Below, piece after piece: positions 50,123 through 59,041 of a stretch of 64,000 bases of DNA. The notes beneath the pieces are model-generated. The model was not told the DNA's origin and did no database searches. It saw only the letters and a list, made by a program, of their open reading frames with translations. Source of the stretch: Terriglobia bacterium (lineage in GTDB: Bacteria; Acidobacteriota; Terriglobia; Terriglobales; Acidobacteriaceae); contig JAIQGL010000024.1 of the NCBI GenBank assembly GCA_020072585.1, positions 1 to 64,000 of the forward strand, written 5' to 3'. The position numbers and the translations under genes are program-made. Numbering within the stretch: the first letter of the stretch is position 1; each line of letters starts with the position of its first letter.

Positions 50123-50465
50123 TTATGCCACGTTTGGACTTCCTGAGGTTTCTTCGGCCCGCAAAACATATTGTTTCTTGTGCGCACTCGTTTTAGTGGT
50201 GGCCAGCATGTCTACAAAGTTCATGGCGTCTTGCCACGTAAATGATGTCACCGTCATCACTACGTTGCCATCCTGGTAGGGTTCCCGCCTTATTTGCGTC
50301 GAATCGCCATTTCATCATGTAGCTGGCAGAAGTGTCCAAAACAGAGTAATCGGCACTCATCCAAGCCGTGATGCCGTTTTTGCGTTTTTCTTCCTCGCAG
50401 TTCGTTAGTCTAGCTGCGTTGTCTTTCCTGGCGCCTTGGTGTGAGTCGTAAAGCCTATGGACTTC
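50123..50465 (-). pseudogene. Frameshifted minus-strand remnant ending about 30 nt before a terminator
   Basis: One frame: SHQGARKDNAARLTNCEEEKRKNGITAWMSADYSVLDTSASYMMKWRFDANKAGTLPGWQ; the next frame: YQDGNVVMTVTSFTWQDAMNFVDMLATTKTSAHKKQYVLRAEETSGSPNVA*. Confidence 0.5.
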
Positions 50466-50600
50466 CCTTTTACTCGAAAGTTGCAGCGATTATGCGCTCA
50501 ACCGGCACGCGGGCAAATTAGAAGATCCAAAGATGGGACCATATATTTCTCGGCGACGTTTCGAACCTACTGTTATGAATGCAGGCTCATCCGTCGACTG
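50466..50600. repeat. Dispersed direct repeat, copy B (135 bp)
   Basis: About 90% identical by eye to 48121..48253. Confidence 0.85.
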
Positions 50601-51198
50601 TTACCAAAACTGCACGACGGAGTCTGGTAGTTTCTCGCTCATTCATGTTGGCAGAATCAAGACTGCTGCGCGGATAGACGCAGTCAACAAGCGCAAGGGT
50701 TAAGGCACCCATGCGGCGGCGCGAGTATTCCCCGAACTTACTCGAAAATCAGCCTGAGTAGACAGTCGCGATTGGTCGATTTACTGTTGCCTGTACACCG
50801 CCCCTGTTCGTTCATTCCGAACGAAAGCACATCCAGAACAAAGATGGATTACGGGCTCTTTGCGGGCGATTGTTCAATTGTATACAGCGCCCGGTTCTCA
50901 GAATGGAGTATGTTTTGGACTACAGGATCGCACCCGATTCCGATGTTTAGAAGACGAAAGACCGACGCAGCAATCTGGATCAACCCCCGCTTAATGAAGC
51001 GGCTGGGGCATATTGCCTGGGATCGGCGGAAAACCGATGTAGGCAATGCCCGATACCTTGAACTGGCGGACGTAGCCCCTGAATCCCAAAACCGCGAATC
51101 CAAGTACAAAATCTTCAATTGCGTCCAACGATGGCGACGCCGGATCGTCCGACTGACTGTTCCGCATGACGCAAATCATCTTTAAAGGGGTCTATCGC

Positions 51199-51489
51199 GT
51201 GAAAACAACGATACCTATCGACTCGGACCTTGAGCACGAAATTCTGCAATGGGCCATCAATTCAAACATCTTTGAGGACGTGGGGCCCAGAGAGCTTCCC
51301 GACTGGAACTCATGGGATCGTACAGGGGTTCTCACTGCTGAACGGCTCGTAGTGGATTTGGAGACACTGCATATCACGACCTATGCACGGTTCATCTTGC
51401 AGCGCCTCGAAGCTCTCTCTGAAGGTGCCAACGACAGATATGCCCAAGCCGCACAGACTGTCGCGAAAAGAATCCGCCGTTTCCTTTAA
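51199..51489 (+). CDS. Small hypothetical protein
   Basis: GTG start candidate inside ORF 51166..51489: VKTTIPIDSDLEHEILQWAINSNIFEDVG... Confidence 0.4.
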   Translation: MKTTIPIDSDLEHEILQWAINSNIFEDVGPRELPDWNSWDRTGVLTAERLVVDLETLHITTYARFILQRLEALSEGANDRYAQAAQTVAKRIRRFL

Positions 51490-51507
51490 CTGACCTGTGT
51501 CTGTCGT

Positions 51508-51996
51508 TTAGGATGCAGGGTCTCGTGGCCTCGGAAGATTGATTGCCTGTGTCAGGGTATTTAGCAATTCCTCAGGATCATTCTCCACGGCGATGCAGCC
51601 ATCTGCCACGCGCTCAGGGATGCCGTGAGTGAGACACAGAATCGGCATGAGCGTCCTTTTCTCCCGCACATTTGCGACGACCCACCGCCTTTCGGATTTA
51701 GGAACGGTGTGGCAGATCAAGAGCACATCAACGGTATCGCATTGCGCTCGGCTCAATGCAGCGGCGCGATCATACGCTTCGTCAACCACATATCCAGCGC
51801 CTTGCAATAGCAACGTTCGTATGCTCATTAGGCGCGGGTCACGGCCCATCGACAATATACAGAGAGCCATTCGTAGCCTCCAGATAATAAATCGGCAACA
51901 TGTTAGATGCTGGAAATCAAAAGCATGGAGCGGAGAATAAGTATGCCAGTCAGCACGATCCACCTGAAAAACGTTGTTGGATAGTGACGGCCTCAT
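51508..51996 (-). CDS. Degenerate receiver-like protein 2
   Basis: Core MALCILSMGRDPRLMSIRTLLLQGAGYVVDEAYDRAAALSRAQCDTVDVLLICHTVPKSERRWVVANVREKRTLMPILCL. Actual start is probably internal. Confidence 0.65.
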   Translation of the reverse strand: MRPSLSNNVFQVDRADWHTYSPLHAFDFQHLTCCRFIIWRLRMALCILSMGRDPRLMSIRTLLLQGAGYVVDEAYDRAAALSRAQCDTVDVLLICHTVPKSERRWVVANVREKRTLMPILCLTHGIPERVADGCIAVENDPEELLNTLTQAINLPRPRDPAS

Positions 51997-52434
51997 TCAC
52001 TTTTGAGGATCTGATTCAAAGCCGATTTGACAGCATCCACAAGGCGCATGGGGGCCATTAAGCTTAAGGCAAATCTGAATCGGCGATGGGTTGGTGTTGG
52101 ATTGTCCATTGCTGTCGGCATGGCTCTTGGCTTCAGACGCAGCATGAGCTCGCGTGATCCGATCACTGCCCTGGAAACGGCAGAAACTCCCAATCAAGTA
52201 GTGGGGACTGATTTTTAATGATCAGCTAGCCGCGTAGAAAGCTTCTCATTTCATACGCGATTTCCGAGGCCATGAATGCCCAAGAAGAAACCCCTGGCAG
52301 CTTCTGTTGCACTGCGTCCTTTGTACCGACATGGATGAAATCCATCATCCGTACCGTTATCGAAACTCGAAGCACACTGCAATAAATACAAGTTCGAAAC
52401 GGTCAACAAGATCATGAAAGAAGTGTCGTAAGGT

Positions 52435-52944
52435 TTACGCGGCCTTGTCTGCCTCAACATTGATGCGGCTTGCGATCTCCGTCAATAGATGGTCTGCATG
52501 GCCTTCTTCTTTGATTGTCTGATCCAAGAGCGCCGCCTGTTGATTCTTTCCCAGGATCACTGCCCATTGACGGACTGCACCGTATACAGCGATCTCATAA
52601 TGTTCAACCCGCTGAGCAGCCGCAATCAATGCTGCATCGCGCACGGCGTCATCTTTTGCATCCTTAATCATGTCCTCGGCCTCCGTGACTAAAGCCTTGA
52701 GGACTTTGCACGTCTCAGCCTCGACATCTCTCGTTTCTTCTCTCAGGATATTTTGCAGCCGTGTTACATGAACGTTGGTTTCTTGCAAGTGCGATTGAAA
52801 TGCCTGCTTCAATTGCGTATCGGTCGCTTTCTCTATCATCTTGGGCAAGGCTTCGACGATCTGTTGCTCCGTCGATAGCAGCATCCTGAGTTGGTGTTGA
52901 TAAAGCTCGCGGAGCGTCTCCAGATTCGCGGACATAAATTTCAT
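52435..52944 (-). CDS. Ferritin-like DUF892 / YciF family protein
   Basis: LRELYQHQLRMLLSTEQQIVEALPKMIEKATDTQLKQAFQSHLQETNVHVTRL. Confidence 0.88.
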   Translation of the reverse strand: MKFMSANLETLRELYQHQLRMLLSTEQQIVEALPKMIEKATDTQLKQAFQSHLQETNVHVTRLQNILREETRDVEAETCKVLKALVTEAEDMIKDAKDDAVRDAALIAAAQRVEHYEIAVYGAVRQWAVILGKNQQAALLDQTIKEEGHADHLLTEIASRINVEADKAA

Positions 52945-52979
52945 AGCATGTTCTCCCTATTATTAGAATGCTGGCGTTG

Positions 52980-54182
52980 TTACGCAGCTTTCTTATCAAA
53001 TTTGATTAGCACTTTGGTGTAGCCTTCGATGCGCTTATCGAATTTCTCGTATGCGTGCGGCGCATCCTCGATGCGGATGCGATGGCTGACAATTTTGCTT
53101 GGCTTGGCTTTGCCGTTCACGATCAAGTCGCGCAGATATTCGTTATACTTCTTGACGGGCGCCTGACCACTGCCCATCGTGATGCCTTTGTCGAAGAACT
53201 CGGCGATTGGAAAAGGATAAATCCCTTGTTTTGATTCTTTGTCCTTGCCCCCGGGATCCGGGGCAATATAAACGCCGATCAACCCGATGCTGCCGGTGGC
53301 GTTTACCACTCTCAGACAGTTTTCAAGTACTTGAGTGGGATTTTCGGTTTCAGGGCTTTCGTCTGACCGGGCCTGATATCCGACTGCATCGATTGCACAA
53401 TCGACACCTTGCATTTTTTCTTCACCAGGGCGCAAGCTTTCCTGTATACCGCGATTTTTCTTTCGCAGTGTGAAGATTTGCTCTACTGGGTCACCTTCGG
53501 CAAAGTCAATGGGCGTTGCGCCCAGTTCTTCGGCTTTGCTGAGGCGCTCCCTCACATAGTCAACGACATAAATTTCCGACGCACCTTTGAGAATTGAGCA
53601 GTATGCCGATAACAGTCCAACCGGTCCGGCCCCGAACACAGCAACCGTTTTCCCGGCCGAGACATGTGCCAATTCCGTTGCATGAAACGCCGTAGGAAAA
53701 ACGTCTGAGAGCAGCAGGAAATCATCTTCCCACTGATCGTCGGCTGTGCCAGGCAGCTTCAGACAGTTGAAGTCGGCATGCGGAACCAGGACATACTCTG
53801 CCTGCCCCCCTTGATATGGTCCCATTCCCGCATAACCGTAGGCCGCGTGGGGCTGGTCAGGATTCATCGTGAGACATGCTTCCGTGTGTCCGCGATGGCA
53901 ATTGAAACAAAAGCCACAGGCGATGTTAAAAGGAAGGACGACGCGGTTACCTTCTTTGATGCTTGAGACCGCGTCGCCCACCTGTTCGATCACCCCCATG
54001 ATCTCGTGGCCGACGACTGTGCCTTTGTCGAGAGGTGTACGGCCATCGTACATGTGAAGATCACTCCCGCAGATTCCAGTTGTTGTTACTCGCAATAAAG
54101 CATCAGTGGGGGATTTCAATTTTGGTTTCGGATGCTCGGAAACCGACATCTTATATTTGCCTTCATAGCTGACAGCTTTCAT
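52980..54182 (-). CDS. Zinc-dependent alcohol dehydrogenase (formaldehyde dehydrogenase-like)
   Basis: ATG at 54182 (MKAVSYEGKYKMSVSEHPKPKL). TTGICGSDLHMYDGRTPLDKGTVVGHEIMGVIEQVG; structural Zn CGFCFNCHRGHTEAC; NAD-binding VAVFGAGPVGLLSA. Confidence 0.9.
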   Translation of the reverse strand: MKAVSYEGKYKMSVSEHPKPKLKSPTDALLRVTTTGICGSDLHMYDGRTPLDKGTVVGHEIMGVIEQVGDAVSSIKEGNRVVLPFNIACGFCFNCHRGHTEACLTMNPDQPHAAYGYAGMGPYQGGQAEYVLVPHADFNCLKLPGTADDQWEDDFLLLSDVFPTAFHATELAHVSAGKTVAVFGAGPVGLLSAYCSILKGASEIYVVDYVRERLSKAEELGATPIDFAEGDPVEQIFTLRKKNRGIQESLRPGEEKMQGVDCAIDAVGYQARSDESPETENPTQVLENCLRVVNATGSIGLIGVYIAPDPGGKDKESKQGIYPFPIAEFFDKGITMGSGQAPVKKYNEYLRDLIVNGKAKPSKIVSHRIRIEDAPHAYEKFDKRIEGYTKVLIKFDKKAA

Positions 54183-54449
54183 GATGCCCCCGTCTTGTGT
54201 ATATGTTCTTTTTACGATGGAAAAAGGCGGTGCGCAGGATGCCAGTGGAAAAGAGAAACGAAAGCTGGATTTGCACATTGGCGATCACAGGTCTGACAGG
54301 GCAACTCAACTCTAACTGTATGCTTCCCAACCGAAAGGGAGCCGCTCCGGTGACAGTTGGCACAGTGGGCAAATTTTGTACTCCACATGATCTATCACGC
54401 TAAAGGCCAAAGACCGCTGGTTCACATTACTTTTGACTGGAATATCGCA

Positions 54450-54812
54450 ATGATCATCCCGTGCGTACTGTCGGTTGGCTTTGATCCAATCCTGATGCGC
54501 TCCCGCTCGCTTGTGCTGCGGCAGGCCGGCTTCGCAGTGGACGAAGCCTACAACCTTGCCGGTGCGCTGGCTTTGGCGAAGTCGGATGCCGTAGACCTTG
54601 TGCTGCTCTGCCATACGGTTTCCCCAAACGAACAACGCCGATTTATCTCGGCTGTGCGCAAGATCCGACGGCTACTGCCCATCCTTTGTCTCAATTGCCA
54701 AGATTGTGCTTTGCCATTGCCGGGCTGCGTCGTCGTGGACAATGACCCACTCGAACTGGTGAAAACCGTCAAGCTGGCCGTCCAAAGCCCGCAGGCGAGC
54801 CAATTGAGTTAA
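54450..54812 (+). CDS. Degenerate receiver-like protein 3
   Basis: MIIPCVLSVGFDPILMRSRSLVLRQAGFAVDEAYNLAGALALAKSDAVDLVLLCHTVSPNEQRRFISAVRKIRRLLPILCL. Internal start in ORF 54357..54812. Confidence 0.7.
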   Translation: MIIPCVLSVGFDPILMRSRSLVLRQAGFAVDEAYNLAGALALAKSDAVDLVLLCHTVSPNEQRRFISAVRKIRRLLPILCLNCQDCALPLPGCVVVDNDPLELVKTVKLAVQSPQASQLS

Positions 54813-54882
54813 GAGGTTGCTTTTTGTCTTGTCATGAAGCCGTCAGGCTCCTGACGAAATCAGCGCCTGCATCTAAGTTCGT

Positions 54883-55803
54883 ATGGAACATCGACAAAGG
54901 GACTGGAAACGTCTACTCAAGAAGCATGCCCCGCTGCTGCTTCCAGCAGCTTGCGATGCGCTGACGGCCAAACTGATCCAACAAGCAGGTTTTCCCGCTT
55001 ACCAGATTGGAGGATTTGCCCTCGATGGTATGCGCTTCGGATTTCCCGACATGGACGTCAACCGGCTGGGCGAGAAATCGGCTGCCGTTCGAGATATAGT
55101 CCATGCCTGTTCTCTTCCCGTCCTGGTGGATTGTGATGACGGTTATGGTGATGAGAAAAATGTAACCCACACCATTCACACTTACGACGATCTTGGCGTG
55201 GCTGCGGTGTTCATCGAAGATCAACGTTCACCAAAGAAATGCGGCCACATGGGGGGAAAGCACGTCATAGCTCCCAAGGACATGATCAATAAGCTCAAAG
55301 CCGCCATATTGGCGCGGCGAAACGCCGACACGCTCTTCATACTTGCCCGGACTGACGCATTAGCGGTCAATGGCCTGGATGACGCGCTGCGGCGTGCCGA
55401 GATGTATCTGAAGGCTGGCGCAGATGGAATTTACATCGAGGGTCCGGAAAGCGTTCAGCAGTTGCGCACCATTGGCCGTGAGTTCAAAGGCAAACCTCTG
55501 GCTGTGAGCATTCTCGAAGGCGGTGGTAAAACCCCTTGGGTTCCGCCGGACGAGATGCATGCAATGGGCTTCAATATGCTTCTTTATCCAACGACCCTAT
55601 TGTTCCGCGAGACAAAGGCAGTACTCCGCGCGCTCGAAGACCTCAAAGCGGGTCGTCCCATGCCAGAAGATGAAAGCGTAACCATGTTGCAGTTTGAGAA
55701 GTTCGTGGATATCGCATATTGGAAGGCAATTGAACAGAGAATTATTCCTATGGGCGAGCGGATCCGGCAAACCTTCAACAAGATCGTGAAAAAGACAGCG
55801 TGA
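54883..55803 (+). CDS. Isocitrate lyase / PEP mutase superfamily protein
   Basis: LLLPAACDALTAKLIQQAGFPAYQIGGFAL, VLVDCDDGYGDEKNV, VFIEDQRSPKKCGHMGGK. Confidence 0.85.
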   Translation: MEHRQRDWKRLLKKHAPLLLPAACDALTAKLIQQAGFPAYQIGGFALDGMRFGFPDMDVNRLGEKSAAVRDIVHACSLPVLVDCDDGYGDEKNVTHTIHTYDDLGVAAVFIEDQRSPKKCGHMGGKHVIAPKDMINKLKAAILARRNADTLFILARTDALAVNGLDDALRRAEMYLKAGADGIYIEGPESVQQLRTIGREFKGKPLAVSILEGGGKTPWVPPDEMHAMGFNMLLYPTTLLFRETKAVLRALEDLKAGRPMPEDESVTMLQFEKFVDIAYWKAIEQRIIPMGERIRQTFNKIVKKTA

Positions 55804-55819
55804 TTCCCGGGCTCAGCCA

Positions 55820-56743
55820 ATGGCGAAACTAAGCGATCGCATCGAAAATGTGCTGAACGAATCGCGCATGCTGCTCCTGGGCGGCCAGGTGCTGCTTGGT
55901 TTCAGTTACCGCATTTGCTTCGAACCTGGGTTCGAGCGGATCACGAGCGCGGCCAGGCTTGCAGAAGTGTGTGGGGTGGGCATCATGACGGCGGGGCTTG
56001 GCTGGCTGATCTGGCCCGCGGCCTTTCATCAAATCTCTGCCCGCGGCCTGCCGACCGAAGCAGTCGAGAAATTCACGACCCGCATCCTCGATTGGGCTTT
56101 ATTGCCTCTGGCCTTTGGAATCGCGCTCACGGTCTATCCTGTCACCAACGCTTTGCGCCTGCCGCAACCTGCGTGGATTGGGGCAGTAACTGGTTTGTTT
56201 GCGCTCGCTGCCTGGTACGGAGGCCTACTGAGCCAGAGGAGTATTCAAAATCGAAAGCGCGCAAAGAGCAGCCAAAAACCGGACCAGCGCGATCAATCGA
56301 CGTTGTCAGACCGAATCAAGAAAGTACTCATCGAGTGCCGGATGGCGCTGCCCGGGGCGCAGGCGTTTCTGGGGTTTCAGTTCGCGATTGTCTTTGCCCA
56401 ATCTTTCGACCGACTGCCTCGTTCGTCGCAACTCGTACACTTCGCCAGCCTGCTGTCTACTACGATCGCCATCGTCCTTTTAATCGCGCCTGCGGCTTAC
56501 CACCGTCTTGTCGAGGGCGGTGAAGATACGGAACGATTTCACAGGGTAGCAAGCAGATTGTTGCTGGCAGCTCTTGTATTCCTGGCGCCGGGAATGGCCG
56601 GGGACTTATTCGTCGTGATACGCCAGATCACTGGGTCCGGCCCATTGGCCACCTGGATATCTGGGCTTCTGCTGGTTGTCTTCTACTTTCTTTGGTTCGG
56701 CGTATCGGCCTGGAAACGAAAAGCACGCGCAATTGACACGTAA
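55820..56743 (+). CDS. Membrane protein with two tandem DUF6328-like domains
   Basis: LSDRIENVLNESRMLLLGGQVLLGFSYRI and LSDRIKKVLIECRMALPGAQAFLGFQFAI; two sets of TM helices. Confidence 0.7.
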   Translation: MAKLSDRIENVLNESRMLLLGGQVLLGFSYRICFEPGFERITSAARLAEVCGVGIMTAGLGWLIWPAAFHQISARGLPTEAVEKFTTRILDWALLPLAFGIALTVYPVTNALRLPQPAWIGAVTGLFALAAWYGGLLSQRSIQNRKRAKSSQKPDQRDQSTLSDRIKKVLIECRMALPGAQAFLGFQFAIVFAQSFDRLPRSSQLVHFASLLSTTIAIVLLIAPAAYHRLVEGGEDTERFHRVASRLLLAALVFLAPGMAGDLFVVIRQITGSGPLATWISGLLLVVFYFLWFGVSAWKRKARAIDT

Positions 56744-56762
56744 TAAAAGTCCGAGGAGTTTG

Positions 56763-57158
56763 TCAGGCCGCCATATCATCAAGCCGGACCAACAGGTCCT
56801 TGGGATGGACAGGTTTGGCCAATATCTCCCAGTCGTAGCCAGACGCACGCGCCTTGGCAAGCAAATCTGCAGCTGTGGCACTACCGGAGAAAAGCAATAT
56901 CTTGCAGTGAGGAAATTTCTCTCGAAGTTCGGAAGCGACTTCAATCCCGTTCTTATCGGGCATCATGACATCGCTCAGGACCAAGTCTGGCTCTATCTGT
57001 TCAGACAGGCTGATTGCCTGATTGCCGCAATAGGCGGTGTAAACATCAAACCCGCTCTGTTTCAGAATGACCGCTAAAGTATCAGCAATGGCTTGTTCAT
57101 CGTCTACAACGAGAATTTTGAACCGTCTAACCATGGGATGATCCGAACTGAAGTACAA
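56763..57158 (-). CDS. Stand-alone response regulator receiver protein (canonical)
   Basis: ILVVDDEQAIADTLAVIL, DLVLSDVMMPDKNG, LLFSG, LAKPVHP all present. Confidence 0.9.
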   Translation of the reverse strand: MYFSSDHPMVRRFKILVVDDEQAIADTLAVILKQSGFDVYTAYCGNQAISLSEQIEPDLVLSDVMMPDKNGIEVASELREKFPHCKILLFSGSATAADLLAKARASGYDWEILAKPVHPKDLLVRLDDMAA

Positions 57159-57296
57159 GAAACCCGTTGCGATTGTATGTTAGTGAGATCCGTCGGCATA
57201 AGTCAAGTTGCGCCAGCTCTGGATTGGAGCCCGGGATCTTAGGCGGTCCATCTTAGTTGCCTGCGAATTGGCCGCCCATAAGTCCTTTTGTGATTC

Positions 57297-57920
57297 CTAG
57301 GCGGCCCGTTTCGAGGTGCTCTTGCCTGAAGCGGCTTGGCTTCTTTCCTCCTGCTCAGCCGTCATCATCTCGTTCGGCTTCAGCTTCTTGCTGAATCCCT
57401 CCATCTTCTTCAGCGCCGCGCGTTCCTCCGCCAGGTTCTCGCGCAGCAATCGAGCGACCTTCGTGTGGCCCATTTCACCAGCCATTTCTATCAGTGACTT
57501 GTATTCGCAGATCTCGTAGGTCTCGGCCTTGATAGCAGCGCCGACTTGAAAGACGTCCAGGATGTCGCTTTCGGGCTCCTCTTCCATGAAAGCTTTCTTT
57601 TCCGCGATCAATCCCTTGAGCCCCTTGCACTCAGTATCTTCGGGGGTCTCACCAAGCAGCTCAAAACACTGCGTAAGCCGCTCGATCTGCCGTTCCGTTT
57701 CCTTGCGATGGCTGGCAAATGCCTTTTTCAATTGCTCATTGCTTGAATCGTCTGAAAGTTTTTGCAGAGCCTCGACGAGCTGGCGTTCGCCATCAAGCAT
57801 GTCTGTTAATCCGTGAACAAATAATTCGTGCCCCGTTTGCATGATACCTCCCAACATTTCAGATGAGGCGCGCACGGAACGGGTGGCCTTTGGATTGGCA
57901 CTTTTCGCGCGCAATGGCAT
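57297..57920 (-). CDS. Ferritin-like DUF892 / YciE-YciF family protein
   Basis: HELFVHGLTDMLDGERQLVEALQKLSDDSSNEQLKKAFASHRKETERQIERL. Start may be internal (about 57843). Confidence 0.85.
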   Translation of the reverse strand: MPLRAKSANPKATRSVRASSEMLGGIMQTGHELFVHGLTDMLDGERQLVEALQKLSDDSSNEQLKKAFASHRKETERQIERLTQCFELLGETPEDTECKGLKGLIAEKKAFMEEEPESDILDVFQVGAAIKAETYEICEYKSLIEMAGEMGHTKVARLLRENLAEERAALKKMEGFSKKLKPNEMMTAEQEERSQAASGKSTSKRAA

Positions 57921-57947
57921 TCTGTGCTCACTCGGGCCCGTGCGCCG

Positions 57948-58892
57948 CTATGCAGCTGCCGTTTCTCCCCCTAACAGAGTCAGCACTTCACCTGTGATGT
58001 AGCTTGAGTCGGCTTCAGAGGCGAAAAAGACGAACGCCGGGGCGACCTCCTCCGGCTGTGCAGGCCGGCCCATCGGAGTATCTTTGCCGTGCTCTGCCGC
58101 ATCGCCCGCAGGTTTATCAGCGACGTTGAGAGGCGTCCAGACCGGACCGGGGGCCACGCAGTTTACGCGTATCTTCCGTTCAACAAGATTTTGCGCCAGC
58201 GATTTGGTGAATGCGTGGATGGCACCCTTGGTGGAAGCATAATCCAAGAGCTGAGCGCTACCCTCCAGGCCGGTGATGGAGCCGGTGTTCACGATCGCCC
58301 CACCGGCCTTCATGTGAGGCAGAGCGGCTTTGGCCATGTAAAAGTAGCCGAAGATATTCGTGCGGAAGGTATGCTCCCATTGTTCTTCGTCCAGATCTTC
58401 GAGCGACTCCTGGTGTTGCTGAAAGGCTGCATTATTGACCAGAATGTCGAGTTTGCCGAATGTCTCGAGGGTCTCTTTCACGGCCTGCCGACAGAACTCC
58501 GAATCACTGACGTCGCCAGAGATCAGCATGCAACGCCGGCCCTCACTCTCGACCGCTGCAGCCGTTTCTTTCGCGTCTCGCACCTCCTCAGGAAGAAACA
58601 CGACTGCAATGTCCGCGCCTTCGCGAGCATACAGTACAGCAACAGCCCGCCCAATGCCGGAATCGCCTCCGGTAATCAATGCTGTCTTGTCGAGAAGCTT
58701 GTTCGAGCCTTGATAAGCAGGAGCTCTGTAACGAGGCCTTGGTTTGATCTTGGCTTCGATACCGGGCGGCGACTGGTGTTGTTTTGGAAAAGGTGGCTTT
58801 GGCTGCACCTTCTTTCGCTTGTCAATAGACGTTACGTTGTCTTTTCCTGAAGTTCCCGCGACCTTGTGAGACGTAGACGAGCGATGTGACAT
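57948..58892 (-). CDS. SDR family oxidoreductase (YghA-like)
   Basis: KTALITGGDSGIGRAVAVLYAREGADIAVVF; LDYASTKGAIHAFTKSLAQNL. Confidence 0.9.
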   Translation of the reverse strand: MSHRSSTSHKVAGTSGKDNVTSIDKRKKVQPKPPFPKQHQSPPGIEAKIKPRPRYRAPAYQGSNKLLDKTALITGGDSGIGRAVAVLYAREGADIAVVFLPEEVRDAKETAAAVESEGRRCMLISGDVSDSEFCRQAVKETLETFGKLDILVNNAAFQQHQESLEDLDEEQWEHTFRTNIFGYFYMAKAALPHMKAGGAIVNTGSITGLEGSAQLLDYASTKGAIHAFTKSLAQNLVERKIRVNCVAPGPVWTPLNVADKPAGDAAEHGKDTPMGRPAQPEEVAPAFVFFASEADSSYITGEVLTLLGGETAAA

Positions 58893-59041
58893 GCTTCCCC
58901 CAAATTCTGTTCAACAATCAAAGGACTCCAAACCCGGACGCAGGTTGCCACCGGACAAGCAAACCGGACATCGGAGCTCTTGTTTTCTTGCGCGCGCAAC
59001 TTCTTTTGCCGCCGGCGCTTCTCACCAAGAGGGAGTTGAAC

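Noticed and set aside
50772-51185. 137-aa plus-strand ORF and overlapping 89-aa minus-strand ORF
   Set aside because: Neither frame shows a recognisable domain, SD or paralogue; too uncertain to list as CDS.
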